Below are positions 1 to 6,703 of a DNA stretch of 8,710 nucleotides, piece by piece. Position 1 is the stretch's first letter, and every line of letters starts with the position of its first letter. The notes under the pieces were generated by a model. The model was not told the DNA's origin. It did not search any database and saw nothing but the letters and a program-made list of their open reading frames with translations. Location: the NCBI GenBank assembly GCA_021299565.1, contig JAJTHA010000006.1:1-8710 (forward strand), given 5' to 3'. A program made the translations under genes and the position numbers. Source of the stretch: Candidatus Caenarcanales bacterium. GTDB lineage: Bacteria > Cyanobacteriota > Vampirovibrionia > LMEP-6097.

Positions 1-830
1 AAATCATCAATAATGCTTTTGAAAAATCTAAAACTAAAATCGAAAGCCAAGAATTAAATCAAAAACTACAATCTGAAAAAATCGATGTAACCTTACCTGC
101 TTTAGGGATCAGTTATGGACATGAGCATCCCTTAAGTCAAGTAACCAATGAAATAATCTCAATTTTTAACTCTATGGGTTTTGTTGAAGTTGATGGTCCA
201 GAAATAGAAACGACTTATTATAATTTCACTGCTTTAAATACGCCTGAAGATCATCCAGCAAGAGATGAGCAAGATACTTTTTATACCAAAATCAATCCAG
301 AATTGCTTTTGAGATCTCATACTTCCTCGATTCAAATTAGAGCGATGGAAAAGCTCAAACCACCATTTGCAATTGTTGGACACGGTAGAGTTTATCGTAA
401 TGAAGAAGTCAATGCTCGCAAAATGCCTTTTTTCCATCAATTAGAAGTGATGATGGTTGATACTGATATAAATTTTGGACATATGAAATGGGTACTTGAT
501 GAATTTATCAAAAAGTTTTTTGGTAAAGAAACCAAAACTAGACTAAGACCAGATTTCTTCCCTTTTACTGAACCTTCTGCCGAGCTTGATGCTCAGTGTG
601 TTTTTTGTCTAGGCAAAGGCTGTAATACTTGTGGCGGTCGTGGTTGGTTAGAATTGATGGGCTGCGGGATGATAGACCCAAATGTTCTTGAGATGGCTGG
701 CATAGATTCTAGTAAATATTCAGGCTTTGCTGCTGGATTGGGTTTGGATAGATTTACTATGCTCAAACACAAAGTCAGTGATATTCGTATGATGTTTAAT
801 GGCGATCAACGATTCGTTAAGCAGTTTTAA
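1..830 (+). CDS. pheS: Phenylalanine--tRNA ligase alpha subunit, 5'-truncated
   Basis: This is the catalytic subunit of the cytoplasmic enzyme that charges tRNA-Phe. The frame is open from base 3 to the TAA at 828-830, so the gene enters from the left edge and the ATG at 174 is internal. The part before 174 already reads as PheS (IDVTLPALG, then GHEHPLSQV). Class II synthetase hallmarks follow: the NFTALNTPEDHPARDEQDTF block, GHGRVYRNEEVNARKMPFFHQLE (motif 2 region) and the C-terminal GLGLDRFTML (motif 3). Before motif 3 lies a C-x2-C-x4-C-x2-C cluster (codons 597 to 632) followed by GW.EL.GCGM. This cysteine insert occurs in a known subset of PheS proteins and may bind metal. The missing part should be the N-terminal coiled-coil arm. 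The partner gene pheT does not follow: the last 14 bp overlap the 3' end of the convergent symporter gene. Identity is certain. Confidence 0.97.
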   Translation, partial: IINNAFEKSKTKIESQELNQKLQSEKIDVTLPALGISYGHEHPLSQVTNEIISIFNSMGFVEVDGPEIETTYYNFTALNTPEDHPARDEQDTFYTKINPELLLRSHTSSIQIRAMEKLKPPFAIVGHGRVYRNEEVNARKMPFFHQLEVMMVDTDINFGHMKWVLDEFIKKFFGKETKTRLRPDFFPFTEPSAELDAQCVFCLGKGCNTCGGRGWLELMGCGMIDPNVLEMAGIDSSKYSGFAAGLGLDRFTMLKHKVSDIRMMFNGDQRFVKQF

Positions 831-2178
831 ATTTAGAACCCGCAATCATACCGATTATGCTTGCAAAAAGTCCTAAAAGCATTGCAGGAATTATACTTGG
901 GATCATAAATTCATAAATTGCCCAAACTCCTATCCCAAGAAGCATTGAAACAGTTGCACCGATCTCATTCGCTGGCTTCCACCATAATCCTGCTACCAGT
1001 GGCACTAGAAGTGCGACCAAACTCAGTGCTGAAGACATTCCCACCAGTTCATAAATACTACTATTGGTGAATGATAAAAGTATTCCAGCCAGCGACATAA
1101 TTGCCACAGAGGCTCTCATTAACCACAACAATTTTTTATCACTTACATTTTTCAAACTTGGTTTTAGGATATTCTCAGCAAAAGTAGTTGCTGGCGCCAG
1201 TATTGAGCCACTCGCAGTGCTCATAATTGCTGACATCAAAGCACCAAAAAACATTACTTGCGTCAATGTATCTCCCTGTCTCATGACTGCGGTTATCAGT
1301 AATGATTCTCCATGTAGATCTGGATAAATTTTCTTGGCTGCAATAGCTATTATTAGTGGCAAAGCAGCAATACTCAAATACATGGCGCCACCAAGATAGC
1401 ATGACGCTACAGAAGTTTTGGAGTCTTTTGCGGACATGATTCTCTGGAACACATCTTGCTGAGGAATTGAGCCCAAAGAGATAATTAGCCAGGCATTAAT
1501 ATATTCCATCATTGATTTGAAATCATTTGCTGGAGTAAATTTCCAGAAATTTTTTGGTTGTTCTAGTACCAGGGTTTCAAGTCCTCCGGCTTGACCAACA
1601 AAGCTGCATGTTATAAAAGCAAGACCAATTATTATAACTATCGTTTGAATAAAATCTGTAATAGTAATGGCAAGCATGCCACCGGCAAAAGTATAAGCGA
1701 AAACTAGTAGCCCCGAAAGCCATATCCCTACTGGTTCTGAGAGCCCAGTGATAAGAGTAAGTATTTTAGCAAAAGCAATTAATTGAGCTGATGTCCATGT
1801 GAAATAAGAAAGTATCATGAAAATAGCCGCTAAAGTCTCAGCTTTAGGACCAAAGCGCTTGGCAAAAAAATCTCCCATAGTAATTAGATTGAGGTTATAG
1901 AGATTTTTTGCAAAAAATGCTCCAAGTAAAAACAAACATAAAGCGGCTCCGAATGGATCCTCAATAACACTAATTAGACCTTTTTCAGCAAATACACTGC
2001 TTGCCCCCATTACTGTTTCTGAGCCAAACCAAGTTGCAAACAAAGCAGAAGCGGTTATCAATACCGGCATGCGTTTACCTGCAAGGGCGTAATCGCTAGA
2101 GCTTTTGATGAATTTACTAAGCCCTAAACCAAGTAATAAAGTGATTACCAGGTAAGCAATAATAAATCCAAGAAGCAT
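817..2178 (-). CDS. Sodium:solute symporter (SSS family), substrate unknown
   Basis: This is a 453-residue inner-membrane transporter of the SSS (LeuT-fold) family, expected to couple uptake of a small solute to Na+ entry. About 13 hydrophobic segments can be read, roughly at residues 2-20, 38-62, 74-92, 113-143, 150-172, 175-195, 222-244, 257-284, 304-333, 350-370, 375-400, 407-425 and 429-448. Family features are the early SDYALAGKRMP loop, FATWFGSETVMGASS in the second segment, and the small-residue, Ser-rich LMSAIMSTASGS in the ninth, which corresponds to the sodium-2 site region. The FATWFG.ET..GAS pattern resembles choline-transporter-like SSS members, but the substrate cannot be assigned from sequence. 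The ATG follows the atpD stop with no gap (TAAATG), and AAAGG lies 4 nt upstream inside atpD, so translation is probably coupled to atpD. The 3' end overlaps convergent pheS by 14 bp. Confidence 0.9.
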   Translation of the reverse strand: MLLGFIIAYLVITLLLGLGLSKFIKSSSDYALAGKRMPVLITASALFATWFGSETVMGASSVFAEKGLISVIEDPFGAALCLFLLGAFFAKNLYNLNLITMGDFFAKRFGPKAETLAAIFMILSYFTWTSAQLIAFAKILTLITGLSEPVGIWLSGLLVFAYTFAGGMLAITITDFIQTIVIIIGLAFITCSFVGQAGGLETLVLEQPKNFWKFTPANDFKSMMEYINAWLIISLGSIPQQDVFQRIMSAKDSKTSVASCYLGGAMYLSIAALPLIIAIAAKKIYPDLHGESLLITAVMRQGDTLTQVMFFGALMSAIMSTASGSILAPATTFAENILKPSLKNVSDKKLLWLMRASVAIMSLAGILLSFTNSSIYELVGMSSALSLVALLVPLVAGLWWKPANEIGATVSMLLGIGVWAIYEFMIPSIIPAMLLGLFASIIGMIAGSKFKTA

Positions 2179-2187
2179 TTAGCCTTT
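2179..2187 (-). promoter_or_regulatory. Stop-start junction and Shine-Dalgarno of the symporter gene
   Basis: Read leftward, AAAGG (2187-2183) is followed by CTAA and then the symporter ATG (2178-2176). The TAA of atpD (2181-2179) abuts that ATG. The ribosome-binding site therefore lies in the last codons of atpD, which supports a shared transcript and translational coupling. Confidence 0.65.
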
Positions 2188-3600
2188 GAGTTTTTCAGCT
2201 TTAGCGATAGCTTCTTCAATGCTACCAACCATATAAAAAGCTTGTTCAGGTAAGGCATCGTGTTTGCCTTCAAGTATTTCTTTAAAGCTTCTAATAGTGT
2301 CAGAGAGCTTCACGTATTTGCCTGGTGAACCAGTGAATACTTCAGCAACGAAGAATGGCTGAGACAAGAATTTTTGGATTTTACGTGCTCTATAAACCAC
2401 TTGCTTATCTTCTTCAGACAATTCATCCATACCAAGAATCGCAATGATGTCTTGTAACTCTTTGTATTTTTGCAAAATGTTTTGCACTCCGCGAGCAATC
2501 GCGTAGTGTTCTTGACCAACAATATCTCCTTTAAGAGCAGCTGAAGTTGAGTCAAGTGGATCTACCGCTGGATAAATTCCCAACTCTGCAATTTGTCTTG
2601 AAAGAACAGTTGTTGCATCCAAGTGAGAGAAAGTTGTTGCTGGAGCTGGATCCGTCAAATCGTCCGCAGGTACATAAACCGCTTGAACAGAAGTGATAGA
2701 ACCTTTTGTAGTAGAAGTAATTCTTTCTTGTAGTTGACCCATCTCATTAGCTAATGTTGGTTGATATCCTACCGCTGAAGGCATACGACCCAATAGCGCA
2801 GAAACTTCTGAACCTGCTTGAGTGAATCTGAAAATATTATCAACGAAAAGAAGAGTGTCTTTATTCTCTTCGTCACGGAAATATTCAGCCATAGTAAGAC
2901 CTGTCAAACCTACTCTCATACGAGCTCCTGGCGGCTCATTCATTTGTCCATAAACAAGAGCAACTTTGTCGATAACTCCAGATTCTTTCATCTCGTTCCA
3001 CAAATCGTTACCTTCACGGGTTCTTTCTCCAACGCCGGAGAACACAGAAATACCATCGTGAGCTTTAGCGACGTTGTTGATCAATTCCATAATTAGAACG
3101 GTTTTGCCAACACCTGCTCCTCCGAATAAACCAATTTTTCCACCTTTGACGTATGGAGTAAGAAGATCGATAACTTTGATTCCAGTTTCAAAAACTTCTA
3201 TGTTTGTGTTTTGTTCAGAAAGCTTTGGTGGCTCACGGTGAATAGGAAGAGTTTTGATAGCGTTTAGAGTGCCTGCTTCATCAACCGGCTCACCTAAAAC
3301 ATTCATGATACGCCCTAGTGTCGCAGCTCCAACTGGAACAGAGATAGGAGCGCCAGTATCTGTTGCTACCATGCCTCGCGTCAAACCTTCTGTAGAGCTC
3401 ATTGCGATAGTTCTAACTCTGTTGTCGCCTAATATTAACTGTACTTCGGTGGTTAAATCCACTTTTTGTCCTGCAGGATTTGTGCCATGAATTTTGATAG
3501 CGTTATAAATTGCTGGTAGTTTTCCTGATGGAAATTCTACGTCTATTACTGGTCCAATTACTTGAACGATTTTGCCTATGATTTCTGTTGTAGTTGCCAT
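2179..3600 (-). CDS. atpD: F0F1 ATP synthase subunit beta
   Basis: This is the catalytic beta subunit of the F1 sector, which makes or hydrolyses ATP at the cytoplasmic face of the membrane. The 473 residues are the usual length and all landmarks are intact: the N-terminal beta-barrel (GKIVQVIGPVIDVEFP), Walker A GGAGVGKT (160-167), catalytic Glu192 in GERTREG, Walker B LLFVD (250-254), PSAVGYQPTLA, the family signature PAVDPLDSTS, the DELSEED loop, and the C-terminal helical domain ending in EAIAKAEKLKG. The gene stands alone: purH lies upstream and the symporter downstream, with no atpA, atpG or atpC beside it. A beta gene outside the main atp operon is known in Cyanobacteria, but there atpC normally follows. 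An extended -10 element sits just before the ATG, so it may have its own promoter as well as reading from purH. Confidence 0.98.
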   Translation of the reverse strand: MATTTEIIGKIVQVIGPVIDVEFPSGKLPAIYNAIKIHGTNPAGQKVDLTTEVQLILGDNRVRTIAMSSTEGLTRGMVATDTGAPISVPVGAATLGRIMNVLGEPVDEAGTLNAIKTLPIHREPPKLSEQNTNIEVFETGIKVIDLLTPYVKGGKIGLFGGAGVGKTVLIMELINNVAKAHDGISVFSGVGERTREGNDLWNEMKESGVIDKVALVYGQMNEPPGARMRVGLTGLTMAEYFRDEENKDTLLFVDNIFRFTQAGSEVSALLGRMPSAVGYQPTLANEMGQLQERITSTTKGSITSVQAVYVPADDLTDPAPATTFSHLDATTVLSRQIAELGIYPAVDPLDSTSAALKGDIVGQEHYAIARGVQNILQKYKELQDIIAILGMDELSEEDKQVVYRARKIQKFLSQPFFVAEVFTGSPGKYVKLSDTIRSFKEILEGKHDALPEQAFYMVGSIEEAIAKAEKLKG

Positions 3601-3610
3601 ATAAAACCTG

Positions 3611-3618
3611 ATTTTAAC
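3611..3618 (-). promoter_or_regulatory. Candidate extended -10 promoter of atpD
   Basis: In the 42-bp gap between purH and atpD the minus strand reads TGTTAAAAT (extended TGn plus TAAAAT, hexamer 3616-3611), ending 10 nt before the ATG. The start point would then be about 4 nt before the ATG. The same TGTTAAAATC string lies before the MTA phosphorylase gene. No clear -35 was found. A weak AGG close to the ATG could also serve ribosomes on a purH-atpD transcript. Confidence 0.45.
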
Positions 3619-3642
3619 ACCTGATTTAGGCTTATTTACTAA

Positions 3643-5244
3643 CTAATGTTTAAAATGCCTTAAACCGGTAAATACCATTGCCATGCCAGCTTCATTGCAT
3701 GCATCAATAACTTCTTGATCTTTTATTGAGCCGCCAGGTTGAATAATGACGCTGATATGATTTTGGGCAGCAAGGTGAATATTATCTGCAAACGGAAAGA
3801 AGGCATCAGAAGCAAGAACTGCGTCTCTGGTGTCTAGATCCATATTGCGCAGGCAATCTTCAACGGCTTTGACGCGATTGGTCTGACCGCAGCCTATGCC
3901 TATGGTCTTGCCGTTTTTTACAGCGACTACGGCATTTGATTTGACGTGCTTAACTATTTTCCAAGCGAATATCAAATCTATCCATTGATGATCTTCGACT
4001 TGTTTTGTTGTAACTGTTTTCATTTTGGACTTGTCTAAAAGTTCATCATTAGATTCTTGTAGCAAATACGCTCCAGCAAAGCTTTTGATATCGTAGTGTT
4101 TAATCGGTGCAGCAGGTAAGTTTGCCGTTACTAGTCTTAGGTTTTTTTTCTGCGCCAGCATTTCTAGCGCTTCATCAGTGAATTCTGGTGCAACTATACA
4201 TTCCAAAAATATTTGAGTTAATTCTGTTGCAGTAGCCAGATCTACGGCTACATTGAAAGCAACTATGCCACCAAAAGCACTAATGGTATCTGTACTGAGT
4301 GCCTCGGTAAAAGCCAAAGCTGCGTTAGGAGCAATAGCTACTCCGCAAGGATTGTTGTGCTTGATAATCGCCGAACAAGGCACGCTTGAATCGTACTCAG
4401 TGACTATGTTCCAAGCTGCTTGTATGTCTAGTAAATTATTGAAACTAATTTCTTTTCCTTGTAAGCATTTGTAGTCAACTAAGCTTGCGTAAGGTTGAGT
4501 TTCATCGACATAGAGAGCTGCTTTTTGTTGTGGGTTTTCGCCGTATCTTAGTGACTGTCTTTTTTTGAGTTCTAGATTGATAGTTTCTGGTAAAGCATCA
4601 TCACTACTAATACTTTCTGATAGTTCAAAGCTTGCCCCTAAAGGAGTTTTGGTTAGTTTATTTTTTAGGAAATGATGAATAATATTGTCATAATTACTGA
4701 CTTGTTCAAAAACAGCTATTGCTAGTTTTTCTCTGAGAGCTAAGATTTCTTTGCTGTCGTTCTCGAACTTGCTTGCAGTCTCAATGAAAGCTTTATACTG
4801 ATTAGGTTTGGATAAAACTGTAATTGATTTGTAGTTTTTGGCAGCGCTTCTTAAAAGTGTCGGTCCACCAATATCAATGTTTTCTATGGCATCTTCAAAA
4901 ACCAAATTTTCTTGTTTTATAGTTTTGGCAAAAGGGTAGAGATTGACAACTACCAAATCAATAGTTTCTATTTCGTGAGATTTTAGTTCAGCTAGATCTT
5001 GTTCTTCTTCGCGTCTTGCTAATATCGCTCCCAAAATATTTGGATGAAGAGTTTTTACTCTACCGCCTAGCATCTCTGGAAAATTTGTGATCTCATGAAC
5101 CTCAGTTACTTCATAGCCTAGTTCTTTGATAAATTTTGCAGTGCCGCCCGTGCTGATGATTTGATAATTTTTGCTTTTCAAAAAGGTCAAAAGCTGTTCT
5201 AGATTAGTTTTGTCGGATACTGATATTAATGCTTTCGCGTTCAT
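3643..5244 (-). CDS. purH: Bifunctional AICAR formyltransferase/IMP cyclohydrolase
   Basis: This cytoplasmic enzyme catalyses the last two steps of IMP synthesis: formylation of AICAR with 10-formyl-THF, then ring closure to IMP. The chosen start gives 533 residues, a normal full length. The N-terminal cyclohydrolase (MGS-like) domain, about residues 1-150, shows ISVSDKTNL, IISTGGTAKFI, GGRVKTLHPNILGAIL, VVVNLYPF and IDIGGPTLLRSAAKN. The transformylase domain shows RYGENPQQKAALY, SFNNLLDIQAAW, the active-site segment KHNNPCG (295-301), SAFGGIVAFN, GIGCGQTNRV, SDAFFPFADNI and the C-terminal VFTGLRHFKH. The frame stays open upstream to an ATG at 5301, but those 19 residues have no family counterpart and would run into rsmH, so I start at 5244, where MNAKALISVSDKTN matches the usual N-terminus. 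The stop is TAG. It is likely first in a purH-atpD-symporter transcript. Confidence 0.96.
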   Translation of the reverse strand: MNAKALISVSDKTNLEQLLTFLKSKNYQIISTGGTAKFIKELGYEVTEVHEITNFPEMLGGRVKTLHPNILGAILARREEEQDLAELKSHEIETIDLVVVNLYPFAKTIKQENLVFEDAIENIDIGGPTLLRSAAKNYKSITVLSKPNQYKAFIETASKFENDSKEILALREKLAIAVFEQVSNYDNIIHHFLKNKLTKTPLGASFELSESISSDDALPETINLELKKRQSLRYGENPQQKAALYVDETQPYASLVDYKCLQGKEISFNNLLDIQAAWNIVTEYDSSVPCSAIIKHNNPCGVAIAPNAALAFTEALSTDTISAFGGIVAFNVAVDLATATELTQIFLECIVAPEFTDEALEMLAQKKNLRLVTANLPAAPIKHYDIKSFAGAYLLQESNDELLDKSKMKTVTTKQVEDHQWIDLIFAWKIVKHVKSNAVVAVKNGKTIGIGCGQTNRVKAVEDCLRNMDLDTRDAVLASDAFFPFADNIHLAAQNHISVIIQPGGSIKDQEVIDACNEAGMAMVFTGLRHFKH

Positions 5245-5265
5245 GCATGCTATTCTAGCGTAAGA
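5245..5265. promoter_or_regulatory. Divergent purH/rsmH control region with overlapping -10 elements
   Basis: Only 21 bp separate the two ATGs. On the plus strand TGC plus TATTCT (5248-5256) forms an extended -10, with 9 nt between the hexamer and the rsmH ATG. On the minus strand TAGAAT (5257-5252) lies 7 nt before the purH ATG. The two hexamers overlap, and the region contains the inverted repeat ATTCT-N6-AGAAT. Neither gene has a Shine-Dalgarno sequence here. Both transcripts would be nearly leaderless, and polymerase could probably use only one direction at a time. The elements were found by eye and have no convincing -35 boxes. Confidence 0.45.
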
Positions 5266-6147
5266 ATGAGTACTTATTCTCATAAACCTGTGATGCCCCA
5301 AGAAGTTATAGAACTTCTTAAGATTGCACCAGGCTTAAATTACATAGATGGCACTACTGGCGGTGCGGGTCACTCTAGAATGATTTTAGATATTTTGGGT
5401 GACAGTGGGCATTTATACTCTTTTGATCAAGATGAAGAAGTTATAAATAGACTTCAAGGACATAATCTCAAGAATTGGACTTTAGTGAATGAAAATTTTT
5501 CTGAGATTTATAATTATAGTAAAGAAAGCAATATAGAAATCAATGGTGGAATTTTGCTTGATCTGGGTTTGAGTTCTATTCAACTAGACGACCCAGAAAG
5601 AGCTTTGAATTTTGATTCCGAATATGAACCTGACATGAGATTGGATAGAAGGCTTTCGCTGACAGCTTCTCAGGTGATTAATAAATATCAAGAAAAAGTG
5701 CTTGCCGATATTATTTATCAATATGGTGAAGAAAACAAATCACGTCAAGTAGCAAAAGCCATTGTTGGAGCAAGACCTATACGTTCTTGCCGGCAATTAG
5801 CCGAACTAATTAAAGGGCTTTTTATCAAGTCTGCTCATGGTAAGACTTTTAGAATACATCCTGCGACCAAAACTTTTCAGGCATTGAGAATTTTTGTTAA
5901 TAGAGAATTGGATGTTTTGGAAAAAGTCCTTAAGCCAGATCTTGAAGTTCTCATGCCCGGCTCAAGAATTGTTGTAATCTCATTTCATTCACTTGAAGAC
6001 AGGATAGTCAAAAATGCATTTCGCGCCCTTAAGGCTTCTGGTCACGCCAAGATTCTCACCCCCAAACCACTTGTTGCTACTGAAGAAGAAATTGCGATTA
6101 ATCCAAGAAGTAGAAGCGCTAAATTAAGAGCTATCGAGATTCTTTAG
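5266..6147 (+). CDS. rsmH: 16S rRNA (cytosine(1402)-N4)-methyltransferase
   Basis: RsmH (MraW) uses S-adenosylmethionine to methylate N4 of C1402 in the decoding centre of 16S rRNA. The 293 residues contain the expected series: N-terminal HKPVMPQEVIELL, SAM-binding DGTTGGAGHS (28-37), LLDLGLSS (97-104) followed by QLDDPERALNF and PDMRLDR, YGEENKSRQVAKAIV, HPATKTFQALRIFVNRELD, ISFHSLEDRIVK, and the terminal NPRSRSAKLRAIE. The segment between the HSLEDR motif and the C-terminus is short and has no cysteine cluster; both forms occur in the family. The ATG fits the standard N-terminus and lacks a Shine-Dalgarno sequence. The usual mraZ is absent upstream, where purH is divergent; the FtsL-like gene downstream is typical dcw-cluster order. 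Confidence 0.97.
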   Translation: MSTYSHKPVMPQEVIELLKIAPGLNYIDGTTGGAGHSRMILDILGDSGHLYSFDQDEEVINRLQGHNLKNWTLVNENFSEIYNYSKESNIEINGGILLDLGLSSIQLDDPERALNFDSEYEPDMRLDRRLSLTASQVINKYQEKVLADIIYQYGEENKSRQVAKAIVGARPIRSCRQLAELIKGLFIKSAHGKTFRIHPATKTFQALRIFVNRELDVLEKVLKPDLEVLMPGSRIVVISFHSLEDRIVKNAFRALKASGHAKILTPKPLVATEEEIAINPRSRSAKLRAIEIL

Positions 6148-6156
6148 TCAAGTAAT

Positions 6157-6185
6157 TTGCACTTAAGCAAAAGCGGTGCTAAGTT
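6157..6185 (+). promoter_or_regulatory. Candidate promoter of the FtsL-like gene, overlapping a weak hairpin
   Basis: TTGCAC (6157-6162), a 17-nt spacer and TGC plus TAAGTT (hexamer 6180-6185) make a plausible sigma-70 promoter with an extended -10. The hexamer ends 8 nt before the ATG at 6194. The same bases contain an imperfect inverted repeat, ACTTAAGC (6161-6168) with GCTAAGT (6178-6184), followed by TATTTTTAG, which could instead be a weak terminator after rsmH. The two readings cannot be separated by eye. Confidence 0.4.
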
Positions 6186-6193
6186 ATTTTTAG

Positions 6194-6535
6194 ATGAATA
6201 ACAGAGCTGCTATTTTCAATATCACTGCTTTAGTTTTTGTAATGGCTTTTGTGCTTGGCTTTGTAAATATTCATTTCAATGTCGCTAATCAAAAACTATC
6301 TAGAGAAATTGAAGAATTAGAAGATGAGAAGGCTATACTCAGATCGCAATATCTATCAGAAGTCTCATTGCTCAAATTACAATCACGTGCTGATGAAATG
6401 CAAATGAAGCGAGCTTCTACTACAGAGTGCCACAAAGTCTCAAGCAAAATTGAGCAATTGTATTCTACTAAATTGATACAAGTGAAAGAAGCTAAGCGCT
6501 CAAAAGAGCCGATTAGAATTGTTACCGGTTACTAG
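6194..6535 (+). CDS. ftsL: FtsL-like cell-division membrane protein
   Basis: This 113-residue bitopic protein has a short cytoplasmic N-terminus, one transmembrane helix at about residues 8-26 (ITALVFVMAFVLGFVNI), then a charged heptad-like coiled coil from about 30 to 70 (KLSREIEELEDEKAILRSQYLSE). After it, LLKLQSRADEMQMKRAS resembles the FtsL/DivIC pattern in which LRSEYxxLxxxxRLExxAxxxGM follows the coil. FtsL works with FtsB and FtsQ in the divisome and helps activate septal peptidoglycan synthesis. The family is poorly conserved, so the call rests on architecture plus position directly after rsmH, 46 bp away, as in many dcw clusters. The expected ftsI and mur genes do not follow. The ATG has no Shine-Dalgarno but has a promoter-like element 8 nt upstream. 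Confidence 0.7.
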   Translation: MNNRAAIFNITALVFVMAFVLGFVNIHFNVANQKLSREIEELEDEKAILRSQYLSEVSLLKLQSRADEMQMKRASTTECHKVSSKIEQLYSTKLIQVKEAKRSKEPIRIVTGY

Positions 6536-6703
6536 ATAAATCTAATTATTCACTCACTAAGTCATTAAAGAATAATGTCAAGTCACTGCGAGCCGCAAAG
6601 CGGCGCGGCAGTCCAGTTTACAACTTGGATCTGGATCGCCACGCATCCTGCGGATGCTCGCGATGACTTTATAGTTATATATTTAGCTTGTGCAAAGTTT
6701 CAA
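6536..6703. other. Convergent intergenic region of FtsL-like gene and ssb
   Basis: This is a non-coding gap between two converging stop codons. Most of it is the GC-rich palindromic repeat described separately; the AT-rich flanks hold only a small TAGA-N4-TCTA inverted repeat just after the FtsL-like stop. No classical hairpin plus T-run terminator is visible, so the repeat itself may end transcription from both sides. An open frame crossing this stretch (6575-6760) has no protein-like features. Confidence 0.6.
6580..6669. repeat. Palindromic interspersed repeat, single copy in window (REP/MITE-like)
   Basis: This 90-bp element has terminal inverted repeats AAGTCACTGCGAGC (6580-6593) and GCTCGCGATGACTT (6656-6669), matching at 12 of 14 positions. 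Inside are a perfect hairpin GCCGC-AAA-GCGGC (6592-6604), a second perfect hairpin GCATCC-TGC-GGATGC (6643-6657), and a central imperfect pair GGCAGTCCAG (6607-6616) with CTGGATCGCC (6631-6640). It is much richer in GC than its surroundings and could fold as a branched stem on either strand. The GTCATTGCGAGC...GCAATGAC style resembles palindromic repeats found in high copy in several bacterial lineages, including Rickettsiales; that comparison is from memory. It encodes no transposase and shows no obvious target-site duplication. Confidence 0.8.

Noticed and set aside
174..176. ATG at 174 as the pheS start
   Set aside because: The same frame upstream of it already encodes conserved PheS sequence back to the window edge.
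1064..1402. Frames antisense to, and shifted within, the symporter gene
   Set aside because: They lie fully inside a well-supported membrane protein gene and have no recognisable features.
2310..3490. Several frames of 78 to 92 codons within atpD
   Set aside because: atpD is highly conserved throughout its length; these are shadow frames.
5245..5301. Longer purH start at 5301 adding 19 residues
   Set aside because: The added residues do not resemble any PurH N-terminus and would overlap the start of rsmH; the Met at 5244 begins the standard MNAKALISVSDKTN segment.
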